DNA from: Phyllostachys edulis
Lineage: Eukaryota; Streptophyta; Magnoliopsida; Poales; Poaceae
Direction: 5' to 3'
Assembly (NCBI GenBank): GCA_036346405.1
Contig: CM070550.1
Span: forward strand, 13,550,115-13,614,114
DNA length: 64,000 nt
The notes under the pieces are model-generated. The model had not been told where the DNA came from, ran no database searches, and saw nothing but the letters and a program-made list of their open reading frames with translations. Positions 44,413 to 57,004 of the stretch are shown piece by piece (the first letter of the stretch is position 1; each line of letters starts with the position of its first letter). A program made the position numbers and the translations under genes.

Positions 44413-46778
44413 TAAATTCAAATTTGTGTTTTGGAACCCATTTCAATTCTCAGACTCGAATTTTGATTTTGAACTCTCTTTTTCAAATTTGGGCTTCTTC
44501 TCAAATTTGTCCCTCCTCTTTCTTGGGCTCAGCCCGTATCTCCCTTGGGCCCCCGGCCCAACCCCCTTTCCTTTTTTTTGGCCTGCTTAGCCCAAGCCAC
44601 TCCCCCACACCTGAGCCTCCTCCTACCCTTCCTCTCTCCTGGTCAGCACGCCCAGAGCCGCCTGCGCCGCGCACGTAGTTCCCTGGCTCCCTGCCACCCC
44701 CTTGCGCCCACATCTGCTTCCCTGACGCCCACAACTCCAGTGCCCCCTCCTCGTCGAGTCCCATAGCCAGCTCGCCCTTGCCGGGCTCGTGACGCCATCA
44801 TGTCCTCGCCACACTTTAGAGGTTTGAGCTGCGCTGCGCTTGCGCATGCACCCGCGTCACCGGCGTTGCCACCATGTCAGCAGCCCTGCCTACTCTTGTC
44901 GCCAGCTCCTTGACCCGTTAGGACGCCCGCTCAAGAAGTCGCCTTGCGCAGAGCGCCCGTGTTGCATCACCACTGCGCTAGAGCCACCCACGCCATGGTC
45001 GCCTCAGGACCGTGCGAGCCTCACCGAGCTCCAATGGCTCCTAGCTCCTCCTTGTAGCTATAAAAGGCTCCCTTGTGCCTCCTCTTGCCTCCCCACCTCG
45101 CCCCATTGTTCCCCGGTAAGTGGCACCCAAAGAAACGCCCGCATCCCCTTTTCGGCCACGCCGCTCCGGCGCCACCACCGCCATCGCCGCGCCACCCCCG
45201 TCACCACGTGCGCCTGAAGCCCAGGAAGCTACCCCTGAAGGAATTTGGTGTTGGACCTTCGTCATGCCCGGAATCACCCTTCTTCTCTAGCTCCGGCCGC
45301 ACCTTTCTTCGCCACCATTCTCCGGCCACCATCCTTCCCCGGTCCCCGTTCTTGTCCCGGTAAGTTCACCCCCTCGTGCTTCGCCTTGTGCTCACCCTCC
45401 CCGGCTCAATGCACCACCAGAGCCCCCATTCCGCCGCAACTGTGCCGTCGTCGCCTTTCCCTCACCGCGCCGTCGTTACGGTGAGCCGTCGGCCAGGCCA
45501 CCGCCACCATCATCTTCGCCTCGGTGAACCCAACCCATTTTGGTCCTTGATGGCCGCCATCGAGCCTCCCTTCGTTGCCGGTGAGCTCCAGCCGCCAGGA
45601 CCCGAGAGCCATGACGTTCGGACCAAACGTTGGAAACGTTCGGACCGAGCGATGAACGTTCGGACCGACGCGTTGAAACGTTCGGACCAAGCGCAATGAA
45701 GTTCGGACTGTCCTAGTGCCGCCTTGACTCGCTACCAAGTCCACGCGCGCCCGCGCGGGCCCCACGCATGGACTCGATCTTGCTTGTTTGTGCCTTTTTC
45801 CGATACGTTCATCCAAATAGGGTTCGAAGAAGCGGGAGATCTCCACTTCGATCAGGCACAACATTGTCAAGACTCTCTTACCTTTAACCAAAGCGAGTCG
45901 ATACTTTGATCATTGTGAGCCTACATTTTATGCAAATTATATTCCTTTAAAATTACCAAAATTGCATGCTTTAATTCTTTAATCAAATGTATATTAAATC
46001 TTAAGGTAGTTAAACACCTATTTGATGATTAATTAATTATTATACAATCCTTTGATAATTGAATCCATTATTCCATGTCACCCTAGTATTTAGGTGGTAA
46101 TTACTAGTATGAGTTGTACTTAAGCGATATGCTAGTCTTGGTTAAGTACCAGGGCATTAAAATACCCTAATCATCATCTCTTCAAACATGAAATAGTTTT
46201 GGGCAGTCATTGGAGGTCCATGACTGAAGTAAAGGAGATAATTTTGTTTTACTCATCAAAACCCTAATAGCTTGCTATTACCACATCTGAGCGGATGGAA
46301 TGGTAGTGGGTGCCGTTGGAGCACAAGAGTGATTGGTATGTGGTATGAACCGTCCGGATGGATTAAGGACTTAATCTTGTCATGACCTCCCTTGTAAAAC
46401 ATATGCAACCACAAGTATACAAAATGCAACTTGACTTAGCAAATTTATTGAACCATGTAAATCATCTCACTGGTGGCAGAGTAAGGTCGTGTAAGCGTTG
46501 GTTACGGTTGAGCTTGAATGGGACACCAAGGGAGGATAAAGTTGCCAGCTACCCTAGTCGTGGTCGTGAACATCCCGCACAACTTATGGGACCCACCGCA
46601 AGTAGGATAAGCCCATATGGTGGAAAGGGCGAGGTAATTTGAAAGGTTACTGTGATGATCCCTCAACTACATGACCATGGAATCATGTGGGGCAGCGAGT
46701 TGATTATCTCTTGTGGGTACAATGTACAACCTCTGCAGAGTCTAAACTATTTAAACATCCGTGCCTAAGGTCAAAGGC
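44413..46778 (+). other. Outer LTR body between the two nested elements
   Basis: Non-coding LTR DNA. The C-rich part (44500-45700) gives many false ORFs on both strands. A TATA box (GCTATAAAAGG, about 45056-45066) marks the likely U3/R junction. Short 'cgttcggaccgag(c)' repeats occur at 45617-45690. Confidence 0.65.
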
Positions 46779-49602
46779 TGTAACGTCCCAAGTTTTCTGA
46801 GTTTTTGAGTTTTCAAAAAGCAAAAATAACCATTTAGTTTTGTTGAATTGCTCAAGCTTAACTTGAAGATTTCGGAATTTGCCGTGGTTTAACATGAACT
46901 AATCCAACTTCAATTAATTCGAGTTTGGTTTATTTTGTGTTGTTGGAGTTCTCTGGTGTTGAATCCACTTTCTCGGTTCGCTTTAGACCTCCCCCTCAGT
47001 CTAGATCTCCCTTTGGTTTAGACCTCCCTCTCGTTTGGACCCCCCTCTCAGTCTAGACCTCCCCTTGGGCCGCGACCTCCCCTTGTGTAAAGACCACCCC
47101 CTTGGTCTTTTGCAAAGACAACCCTCTTGGCCTTTTTGCAAAGACCACCCTTGGGTCACGACCTCCTCCTTTGGTCTTGACCTTCCCGTTGGTTGGACCA
47201 CCATTTCAAGTTTTGACCAGCCCACCTGTCAGTTCTATTCACCTTCTCCTTCCACTCGTTGCGTCACTTCTGACGCAAAGGTCCTAGCACATTAAATGCT
47301 GTTGTGTCGTATTAAATGCTCTCGCATTTTGCAGTACCTGTTCCTTCTCTTGTCACCTCCCCGACCTGCTCCCATCTTCTCCTTCACCTACCCTTGAACA
47401 TGTGTGTCTTTGAGTCTCTCAGCTGCTCTTCCCGTTTTCCTCGGCTTTAAAAGCCTGAGCAGTCTTCTATCATCACCTTTTCCTCACCCTAGCTCTCCCT
47501 TGCTCTCACCTTGTTTTCACCGAGCTTGAAGTTTTGCCAAGGAGTCCCCTGAAGCTGCGCCGTCACCTCTTCGTCACCATAGAGCCGCTGGAACTACGCC
47601 GCCTTTGACCTCCTCGCCACCGCAGAGTTCGCTGGAGCACCCGCGCCGTCCGCCGTTCTCTTCCCATCTTTTCGCTTTCTCTCTTGCGTGTCTGGGTGAG
47701 TTTCTCAGTGCCCTGTTCTCTTTTTTCCTTTCTCAACCACGTTGCGTAGTGTGTCCCTTATACAACCACGTTGAGTAGTCGTATCTTTCTTTGGACCTCC
47801 TCCTTAGGACCTCCTCCTGTGGACCTCCTCCCGAGTGTTCATTTTTGTTTCAGTGTCTCTCTTTTGGTTCTTATTTGGTAGTATTTGGTTTTATTTGAAT
47901 TCGTTGTATTTATTTGGCTCTTTTTTGTCCGTGTAGATTCCGGCTTCACTGAAGAGTCCGTGGACCCAGCAACCTCTACTGAAGAACCTCAGCTCTTCAT
48001 GGAAGGCAAGTCGTAGACCTTTGATCATGTTGAACCTAGTTTACAAAATTACTTTGTTTTATATCAACATGCATGGCTATTTGTATAAAAATAGTTTTGG
48101 GAAGTAGCTAAACCCCTACTTGGCAGTATGACTCCTTGAATACTTGTGTTCGACATGTTGACATGTACCTTTGGACCACCATAGGTTGGGTATTCTTAGT
48201 TGGACCTCTTTGTGATAACCAACATGGGTGCGTTTGTTGCTTAGACCTACTTAGTTATGCGCTGTCTCTCGATCACCTGTTTCATAATGTTAAATTTGAC
48301 TTAATGATCTATGGAATTGTGGCACGTATTGTCTTTCCATGTGTTGTCTTGGCAAGCGTTGCCCTGGCCTGTGTGGCCGCTATTAAAATTTGTGGTGCCA
48401 TAACTAGGGTGGTCATTGGTTGGGTTGAATCCAAAATATTTTTGCTCGGGCGAGTGATCGTGCAGTAAAGGGGGTGCTAAAAGCACACTGGGATGAGGAG
48501 GTCTCACCTGAGCACACACTAAGGACTTAACCTTGTAAGAGTTCGATCTGGGCCATACCATGCAAACACATGTCCAAGATGGGATGGACCTGGCCAACTA
48601 ATTGGCAATGCTTTGATTCAGTTCTGTTTTGGTGGAAGTGTGGAAGGACCTGGGTTAGATGCCCACACTTGGCGCAAGAGGGGGTCAGTAAGGCGAAACC
48701 TTAGCGAGCGGAACTGAATCAAAGCAGAATCTTGTAAAGGCCTTGTCACGTGCTCTAGCCTGCTTACCTAAGGTAGTGAGCATGGGCATCGATGGGTACC
48801 AAACAAACTAGAGAACTCGTGTCTTGTGGGTAAGGCTGTACAAACTCTGCAAAGTGTAAATCTATTCGAATAGCCATATCCCCGGTTATGGACATGCTTG
48901 GTGATTTCACGCAAGGGGTAGACTTTTTAAAAACTTGTTGGAGTGGTCTGGCTCATGACCAGGGTGGTCGTGAGTGGTCTGGCTCATGACCAGGGTGGTC
49001 GTAAGTGGTCTTGGGCCGTGACCAGGGTGGTCACGAGTTGTTTTCAAAGAAAACTTGTTACTTATGTACTAGTCTTTCAACTTGTGCTTTACAATCTATT
49101 TATTGTATTTCAATTCAATATGACTTTTTGCAAAATAACCATAAAGCTAACCTTGTCAAGACCTGCATGAATATTATTGCATATATTTCCCTACGGCTTG
49201 CTGAGTACATTCAAAAGTACTCATGGCTTGTGCCCTCTCGTTGATCAGCAGCTGAGGAAGACCTCCCAGGGTGCTCCGAGCTCTTTGAAGAGGATGTCTT
49301 TCAAGACCTCTCGTGCTAGGACGTCCTCCACTTGATTGCCTGTGGACATGTCGAATGGCCTCCATGTGTTCTTTTGTGTTCCGTTGTGAGCTCTTTTCTT
49401 GTAGCCCTGCGTGGCAAGACCTCTATAAAAAGCTTGACCATAAGGTCTTTTGCTGTTATTAGTGTTAATTTGTCTGCTTCTTCATTAGTTGGTTGTATGG
49501 TTGTGATGATATCGTTGTTGTGACTGTGCGGACCAGCCACTGATCATGGGACTGGTCCGGAATACATAGTGAGTCTCGGGGTGGTTTTCCTGAGGCACGA
49601 CA
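46779..49602 (+). mobile_element. Inner solo LTR (2.8 kb) with TSD AAGGC
   Basis: Starts TGTAACGTCCC and ends GAGGCACGACA, flanked by AAGGC at 46774-46778 and 49603-49607. A TATA-like 'ctttaaaag' lies near 47444-47452. It shares the 'ctttgatcatgttgaacc' and 'gtacaaactctgcaaagtgt' segments with the outer LTR, so it belongs to a related gypsy family. No coding sequence. Confidence 0.87.
48941..49034. repeat. Three tandem 31-bp repeats inside the inner solo LTR
   Basis: Units at 48941-48971 and 48972-49002 are identical; 49003-49034 is a diverged copy ('gtgaccagggtggtcac'). Each contains an imperfect palindrome around 'gaccagggtggtc'. Confidence 0.92.
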
Positions 49603-50498
49603 AAGGCGGACATGAGAACTTACTAGGGTTAGTTCTATTTCAAAAACCTTTTGTGGATGGGACGAAAAATGTGGTGGGCTCACCTAGCCCTAAATTTGGA
49701 TTTTTCCTGGGTCGTCGTGCCCAGTGTTGTTAATAGGTGAAGGTAACCGCAATCAAAATAAGCATAAGGTGGAGGTAACGTCTGCTGTTATTAAATATTG
49801 CACAGTTATTCTCTTTAATAAAATGCAACTTGGTTAAAATGCTAAGTGATAGGAATTTGTAATTATGATAATTAAAAATATTGCTTTAGCAAATAAAAGA
49901 ACCCGAGCTATGCTTGTTATGCCTTGCATGTATATTATTGCATCATGTGTATTGGCTTGAGAGCACGGAAGTTGTGCTCATTCTCGCTCTCTCCCTCAAA
50001 CCCATCAGATCATGCGAAACAAGGAGATTATGCATACTACGATGATCCCGAAGTCGATGGACAAGACAATGATGAAGAGTAGTCTAGTTCTGTTAGTCTA
50101 AGTCTCGTCTCAGTCTAGCTGGCTCATTCGGTATTTGCGTACAACCTATATTATCCAAGCCCTTGGTTCCGATATTATCCAAACCATTGGTTAATATCGA
50201 TCAGTACCTGAGTTACCCCGATTAAACACGTGTGAGAGGTGAGCTCTACCCTTTTGCTTTCGCTACCGCTTTCGCTACTTTTGTAATGTAATCAATTTGG
50301 CATGTTCGGCCCTTATTGTAAAACTCGATCCAACGTGGTCTATGTCACTCTGATGTTTGTAATATATTGAATGGTTTAGTTCACGCTATGTATAAAATGA
50401 TTCAGCAATGTACCTGTGAGTGATATTTACTGATCCAGGAAATAGCACAGTGTTTTCACAGAGGATTTGGATTTACGAAATCCGGGTCCGACACCGGG

Positions 50499-51411
50499 GC
50501 TAGACCTCGCCATCGAGCTTGCCATGTCCACGAGCTCTGCTGCCGGATATGGACATAGGTGGTGCCGCACACGGACTTGGGTGGTGTCGTCGTGTCCCAA
50601 CTGGATGCGACGACAAGCTTGATGGAAGAGAGGGGCAGCCGATGGGGGAGATAAGAGAGGAGATAGGGAAAGGGAGTTCCGCATGGGGGCGATCGTAGGA
50701 GACATAGGCCATCCGCCATGCCCGATGGCAAGAACACAAGAAGAGGAGAAAGAAGGTGAGGGGCAAAATTGTCTAAAGTGGTAAATGAAGTATTGCACAT
50801 TCTATGGAGCGGTGAATAATGAATTGCATCCTATACAGTAACAAATGCTCAAAGAAAACTATATGGAGTGACAAATTCTCGGCTGTCCAATAAAATTGAA
50901 AAGAAACCGCTCTCTAATCATATGTTTCTTTTTGAAAAGGGTAAACATTACACAAATGTGCATCAAACTATCAAAGTGCTCTCGGAACAAAAGGTCCTCA
51001 CGCTGTCATGCACATAGAAACGTGTCTTCCTAACTACCAATTTTTTTTGCTAATTGCTGTCGAGAATTGGTGAGGTGGATGCTGACTCGGACGATCTAGT
51101 CAACATCGGACTGAAACAACATCCTAATTAGATGAGCTGACAAGGCCTTCACCTGTGGTGATCTACCTCTAACACAAACATGAATACCTACGTGTGTCCA
51201 AACAAATCAATTGTACCAAACTTCTTGTACGTCTTCTGAGCTTCTACATACGGCTTGCCTAAAAATGGACTCGGGGATAAAGACCCGTGATTGGAGCCGA
51301 GATGGTTGGGTCCATTTCGTCAAGCATTGGGAGATACGCGTAGCTATCATTTGGTTTTTAGCAAGTCATTGCCCTGCAAATTCCTGGCCAACTGAATACT
51401 TGCAGCTGCAG
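50499..51411. other. Non-coding flank between the outer LTR and the copy-B homology
   Basis: 50499-50880 has no counterpart in copy A and no recognised gene. 50890-51418 matches 19560-20110. Confidence 0.5.
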
Positions 51412-51418
51412 CACATGT

Positions 51419-53029
51419 TATTGTAAAATTAGCAGGTTTTGCAAATATTAAGTTATAGTTCCAGCATCAATAATCATAATTAAAGCATATTTTCAACAGG
51501 ATATAAATGAAAAAAATAACATATAAACATGCAATTTCTTCATGTTAAATAAACATGATAATATGCTTAAAAGATGAGACTAAAAACATACAAAATAAGC
51601 ATAATACTCAGATTTAAATGTTTGTTTATTTGCTCTCAGATGTCGAGTTGCACAAGATGAAATCTTGACCCTCATGACACTTGTGTCAAAATTTAATCAC
51701 AAATTAGATATGACACAAAATAAATCAGACTTTAAGTTGAAATGAATGCCTTACTATGTCAAGAATTGAATTATCTCATAATTAACAATCAGCACTTAGC
51801 ACTTTTAGTCCAATAGAGGAAGTGATAAATCACAATGCAAAACTGAAATCACAAGACAACCTTTACTGCTTTCGGCTAACAGAGGAACATAAGATTCACA
51901 GTGCACAAAATAATCAGGTTCAGTATGCACAAGAACAACAGAACCACTGACAAAACAGAACTAAAATTCTAGAGATGAATCAATAATAGTATGCAAACAA
52001 CTAGCTCAAGTCTGATTTATAATCGATATTGTCAATCCAATTTCACGTATGACAATAATCTTCATTGAGCATTAATTCGAGCTCACAACATTACTAAACA
52101 ATATCTCCCAGTGCTAGTTTCAATCAAATCAATCACAATTTAAGACTTCAACTAGCATAACACATATGCAAAGTAATATGAAAAAAAGAAAACAATGATA
52201 CTCATGATGCAGATGGCATTCAAAGCCACCGAGTAGTAAACCGGGCAAGGCACGCGAACTGCGCTGTCTCAGAAAACCAATCGCCCTGCTGTGCCATGTT
52301 TGAACGGACGAGGTCGTCGGAGATACAATGCTAATCCACAAACTGGGACACACCAATTTGTGAAGTTGAGGTATAGAGAATGCCGCACAAGGCCAACAGA
52401 AGTGCATCGACCTAGTACACCTGAGAGCACCAATCATCAGAAAAACAAAGCCTTCTTCCTCACCGAAGTCAAGCCAGAGTCAACCAAAACCGAGCCTCAA
52501 ATGCACAAGTATCAGTTTCCCAAACAAAACACCCACATAGAGGAGAGGACGCAAGTAGGGAACCGGCGGGATGCGCACAGAGGAAGGTCCAAAGATCACC
52601 ACCGACGGCGCCGGGTCAACCACGGCGGCACGGGAGCTCCAAGACCCCAAAACCGAAGACCAAATCGCGAAGAAGAAGAACAAAGATTGGGGAAAATCTA
52701 TGATTTTCTTTTTTTTTGGGGGGGGGGGGGTGGGGGGAGTGAAGAAAAGGGAGAAGGGATCACCTTAAGAAGAAAGAGGAGGAAGAGCACCACACGGTGG
52801 CAGCCAACGGTCGGCGTCGAAGCGCACGGGCTACTAGCGCCTCTCCCCTCGCAGAAACGCCGCCACGCTCGGGTGCAAGCCAAAGCCACACACGTGAAGG
52901 CCAGATAGGGCTAGCCTTATCTCTTCCTCTTCTCCCACTGACAGGTGAGACCCACCTTCTTTTCTTTCTCTTTTCTATTTCTTGTTTTAACAAAATAAGA
53001 TATTACCAACTAGCCCTCGAAATATACAA
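51419..53029. mobile_element. 1.6-kb insertion of unknown class, TSD CACATGT
   Basis: Copy A is continuous across this place ('cagtacatgtgatgtt' near 20096), whereas copy B has 1611 bp bounded by CACATGT at 51412-51418 and 53030-53036. The left 0.8 kb is AT-rich and non-coding. The right 0.75 kb is GC-rich, with long overlapping ORFs on both strands (for example 52291-52908 plus) that match no domain I know, and a T/G homopolymer run near 52710-52738. No convincing inverted repeats, poly(A) or TG...CA ends, so the class is open: a Pack-MULE-like unit or a retroposed transcript read on the minus strand. Confidence 0.6.
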
Positions 53030-53036
53030 CACATGT

Positions 53037-55060
53037 GACGTGAGTTCGGCAAAGTTAGGAGAGATGCCAATTAGGCTGAAAAGAACTGTTTATAGTTACG
53101 CCGGGGGAGCAGGGGTAAATGGCATGCATAAACAGCTTCACATAATTCTTTTCGGATTATCTTTTTTTTTTGGTCGTCCTTTCTCCTTCTCTTATGATGG
53201 CCAACATGGCCTCCTGCCTACTTTGGGCACGGTACTGTGTGCTAGCAAACATGTGGATGTGGGCAGCAGCTGCCTCACCTAACACGGTGGTGAGGAAATC
53301 ATTCTTGCTGCAAAAGTGCAAGTTCTTTTCTGCCCTCTCACTCCATTAGAACCGCAATAAGGAGAGGTTGGAACAGTTGAGGCAAAAATAAAAAATCAAC
53401 TGTCGCACCGACAGAGTTGCTAGATATGCCTATTCTGTATTTCTTGAACTGTTTTGCACAGTAAGGGTGTTCAGTTTGTAGTAGTAACAAAGAATCCTGC
53501 AGGGATGTTAGCAGCAACAGTTTTTCTTCTTCTGAAGTATGAATCTGGTACTTTTTACTAAGGTTTCTAGGCACACCATTCAAGTATTTTGCATCAGGAT
53601 GATCAGATCCTGGAAATCACCTGGCTTAGACGTACGCACAAAGGAAGCATCATTCAGCAGTAGACCTGACAATGTCAATATTCAGTTAGGCGACCAGTAG
53701 CACGAGTATACGTGTGTAAGATGTGAGGAATAAAACAGAGTACGAGTTTTCGCCCATGTGGGAAACGAAGAAGCATCAAGGTCATCGAGGCCGACAGACA
53801 GGCCGTTAGAAGTTGCCGCGCAGGCGCAGCAACATCACATCACCTGGGAAACTCCAACCCACCGCATCCATCGGAGCCGGTCCAGACGGAGAAGGCCGCG
53901 TCTTTTTCCCTGAGACGGCACGCATGCGGCGCAGGGAAGGACAGGAATTTTATGCTCCGAGCCGAGGAGGATTCGACACCCCAACTAGCGCTCCTGCTGG
54001 TTTTTGACATCGCTGGTATTTTTGCACGCGCTCGCGTATATCTCTCGTGTGGCCGTGTACGCGGTGCCGCCGGCGTACGCCTCTTGCTCGCCGTGAGGCA
54101 GCACTGCCACCTCGCCGGCCTTGTGTTGGAGATCCATTTTGCCGCACGGCTGCTGAAATCAAGACGGCTTCGTACCTTGCTTATTCGTGAGCAATCGCAC
54201 TGCGCCCGTGCGGTTAGAGAAAATAAAGGAAAGGAGGGAAAAGAAAGAAAAGTGAGGAAGAAAAGAAAAAGAAGTAATGAAAACGAAAAGAAAAATGAGT
54301 ATTTTTTTTTTAAAAAAAATTCAGACCAAAATGGCTACCAAGGCCATCCCGTCGGGCCAACCATACCCAGATCTGTCTGTGTTTGCACCTGGGGCAGCAT
54401 GCCCCGATTAGCAGTCGGGCTGCACCGGCACGAGCTTGAGCTGGGCCGGCCGTACATAGAACCAAACATTCCTTTTGCCTACAGCCCTACACCCAACCTC
54501 ATGTACCTAAACGTGAGACTGAAAACCCCAAGTTGGCCCAAAATTTGTTCTAGGGCTGAGCTGAATAATTGAAATCTAGACGGCCCAACTTGATCCCGAA
54601 CAGAAACGGGAGCAGCGCCCCCGCACGTTCGGTTCCATACTTCCATCCTACAAACGGTACTGATGCTGACCTGCAGACTGCAGGAGGCCGGGGCGGCCGG
54701 AGAGTCCCAGGGGAGGCGAGGAGGGGGAGGAGGGAGCCGTGCCCTCGGCGCCGAATGGGATCTCGGTCGTTCAGCGCGCGCGTGGGCGCCGTGTTCGGTT
54801 GCTCGGAGCCAGCGGCCTTCTCAAACCCCATGCCGCGGCGGACGGGCACCGGCCGCGCCATGTGTAGCCTCCGCGCTGGTCCGAGAACGGTAAGGATCTC
54901 GTATTTCACGCTCGTGATCCTTATACTTCTGTGGGAGGGGGGGTTGTGGCAGGTTTTTCATGTGGTGGCTGCCGTGCCGCGTTTCGGCTCCGGAGTCCGG
55001 CATTCCATCGAACACCTCGTGTGCACCGGTGACCTCCTTATCAAGTAGGCCGTGGCGTGC
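53037..55060. other. End of copy B and GC-rich non-coding flank
   Basis: Homology with copy A ends near 54215, followed by a purine-rich low-complexity stretch (54216-54300). 54600-55060 is GC-rich with a donor-like GAACG|GTAAGG at about 54889 on the plus strand and overlapping ORFs on both strands. I cannot identify a gene. Confidence 0.4.
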
Positions 55061-55476
55061 ATTAGTTTCCTGCTGTCCTTGTTAACCTCTCAATCGGTTC
55101 CCTCTGCAGTGTTTTTTTGGCACTGTGGAGATTGAGAGGTTTCAAAAAAGCAATTTCAGAAGTTGTTTCTTCAGTATCAATTTCAGTAGTTGGTTTCAGT
55201 AGTTGGTCAGCCCATTCTCCATAGGGAATATCAACACGAAGAGCTTTCACACAGTCTCTCTCTCTCTCCAATGATAGTATGATACAGTTCATAATCTAGT
55301 ACTGGTTTTTATAAAAGCTGTACTCCCATGAATTGCTTAATGATGAGCTATAGTACACATCATACATGGCAATCTTTATTATGCTGTGTATTCTGTTGAA
55401 CTTTTGACGAATTAATCCTACTCCTATTACGACTCTGCAACGATGTATGTGTCAGCTACTTTTGACTCCTGAAAGA

Positions 55477-56921
55477 TCATTGTTCTCTTAGCAAATTCAC
55501 AAGCTTGAGCAAGTTCTGATGTGAGGAGCCTCCCTCTCGGATGCTTGCACAGGCCGCATTCTTCCACATCACCGCCCTTGCCTTGATCTCATCATCTCCT
55601 AGCAGCTGCGCAACCTTGTTCTTGATCTCCTCCTTTGTGACGGCCCCTCGCTGGTCTCGGGAAAGCTTCACGCCCGTCTTCCACACGTTGCACACGTAGC
55701 TCTGGTTGCAGAACTGGTCAGCAAAGTAAGGCCAGCACAAGAATGGGACACCGTGCAGCACACCTTCCATCGTCGAGTTCCACCCACAGTGTGACACGAA
55801 GCAAGCAACTGAAGGGTGTGATAGTACTCGTTGCTGGGGAGCCCATCTGATGACTAGCCCCTTGCCTTCAACACGGTGCTTGAATGCATTGAACCATTCT
55901 TCTCCAATTCCGTTGGTGAAGTTAGGCCGGACCACCCACAGGAACGGCTGGCCAGAGAGGGCAAGCCCGTTGGCAAGCTCCTGGAACCCTGTCACATCAA
56001 ATACAGTGGAGCTCCCGAAGGCCACATAGATAACAGAGCCGGGGACTTGTGCGTCAAGCCAGGTGAGGCAGGTAAGGTCTTCAGGCAAGAAATGACCGGT
56101 CGACCTCAATGTTGGCGCTACCAGTGGACCGACAGGCAGCGCATTGGGGTGGAGAGCTAGCGTTTCAGATTCCATCTCCCATGAAGTGTTGCAGATGATC
56201 ATTTCAGCAAGTGGCATTGATCGGTTTGTCTTAAGGACGTTTTGGATGTTGAGTCTGCGTCTTTCAGGGGTGCTGCCAAGGCTGACCCAGGGGATCTCGG
56301 CTGCGTCAATGGGTGGCATCAGTTGGATCCTCTCATGCCTCTTTACATCCCCTGCATAGATTCCATGTTCTTAGTCTCTAAACCATATGAAGTAAAGAAG
56401 TATGTGACATGGAAATTAGTTTGTTGAAGGTGATTTGATTTGTTCTTACCACTTTCATCAAGAACACCATCCTCTATCAGTTTTGGAAGGTTCAACCTGA
56501 GTGCAAACACAGCTGCAGAGTAAGTTGAGAACAAAACGATACGGACACCCACCATGGTGGACAGGTCTAGTGCCCAGCTCATGGACACATCTGCTATCAT
56601 CCACTTAATCTTCTTGGATCTGATCATCTCCTCGAGATGGCTGAACATGGCAGCTGGTAGGCGCTTGACTACCTTGCCGATGTCTGTGTGGTCATCAGCA
56701 GGGCCCAAACCATCTGGAATGGATAGCATGTGAATTCCATCAGGGATTGTTCCTTTCTCTTCCAAGGCCTTGAGGACACGGTTGTGGTTGAACTCGGTGT
56801 TTACGAAGTCAACTTCAATGCCGTGCTCAATGAGCTTATGAGACAACTCCATGAGTGGGATGACATGGCCTTGTGCAGGGAAGGGTAGCACCATGACATG
56901 AGGTTGAGTAGCAGCGGCCAT
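55477..56921 (-). CDS. UDP-glycosyltransferase (family 1, UGT83A-like), two exons
   Basis: Exon 1 is 56921-56450 and exon 2 is 56351-55477, joined across a 98-bp GT-AG intron (56449-56352; AGTG|GTAAG, TGCAG|GGGA). The join gives 448 residues. Catalytic His19 lies in 'PFPAQGHVIPL'. The plant PSPG box runs from about Trp327 ('WAPQQRVLSHPSVACFVSHC') through 'HCGWNS' and Glu to the final 'FADQ' near 370. 'GSVIYVAFGS' precedes it. Such enzymes transfer glucose from UDP-glucose to small acceptors in the cytosol; the acceptor cannot be predicted. I preferred Met 'MAAATQPHVMVLPF' over an in-frame Met 12 codons upstream, because family members begin just before the first beta strand. Intact, slightly shorter than the usual 455-480. 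UGT83A placement is from memory. Confidence 0.93.
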
Positions 56922-56994
56922 GACGGTTGTTTGCGTTAGAATGGTATATGGCCACAAGAAGCTTGTGAGATCAAAGCCTGCCGCTCCCTGTGGT

Positions 56995-57004
56995 TAGATA
57001 TAGC
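56995..57004 (-). promoter_or_regulatory. Possible TATA box of the UGT gene
   Basis: GCTATATCTA on the minus strand, about 75 bases before the chosen ATG, implying a leader of about 45 bases. Confidence 0.35.

Larger units (their letters stand above)
37508..50493 (+). mobile_element. Outer solo LTR (net about 3.4 kb) with TSD CCGGG, host of two nested elements
   Basis: Starts TGTAACACTC at 37508 and ends CCGGGTCCGACA at 50493, flanked by CCGGG at 37503-37507 and 50494-50498. After removal of the MULE (37625-44402) and the inner solo LTR (46779-49602) plus their duplications, about 3.37 kb remains with no coding sequence. The interior pattern (C/T-rich part, a TATA box near 45060, 'gtacaacctctgcagagt' and the 'ccgggt...gaca' end) is typical of large Ty3/gypsy LTRs in rice. 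Its orientation is taken from the TATA box. Family name not assigned. Confidence 0.85.
33635..54215. repeat. Segmental duplication, copy B (contains UGDH copy 2)
   Basis: Homologous to 12441-28890 (see copy A for the block list). Split by the nested complex at 37508-50493 and by the insert at 51419-53029. The right boundary is near 'gagcaatcgcactgcgcc' (copy A: 'gagcaatcgcaatttgcac'). Confidence 0.85.

Noticed and set aside
44500..45700. Several Pro/Ser-rich ORFs up to 161 codons
   Set aside because: They lie within the C-rich U3-like part of the outer LTR, on both strands, with no family resemblance.
52291..52908. 205-residue plus-strand ORF in the 1.6-kb insert
   Set aside because: It contains a homopolymer run, has no recognisable domain and overlaps equally long minus-strand ORFs. 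Kept only as part of the insert.
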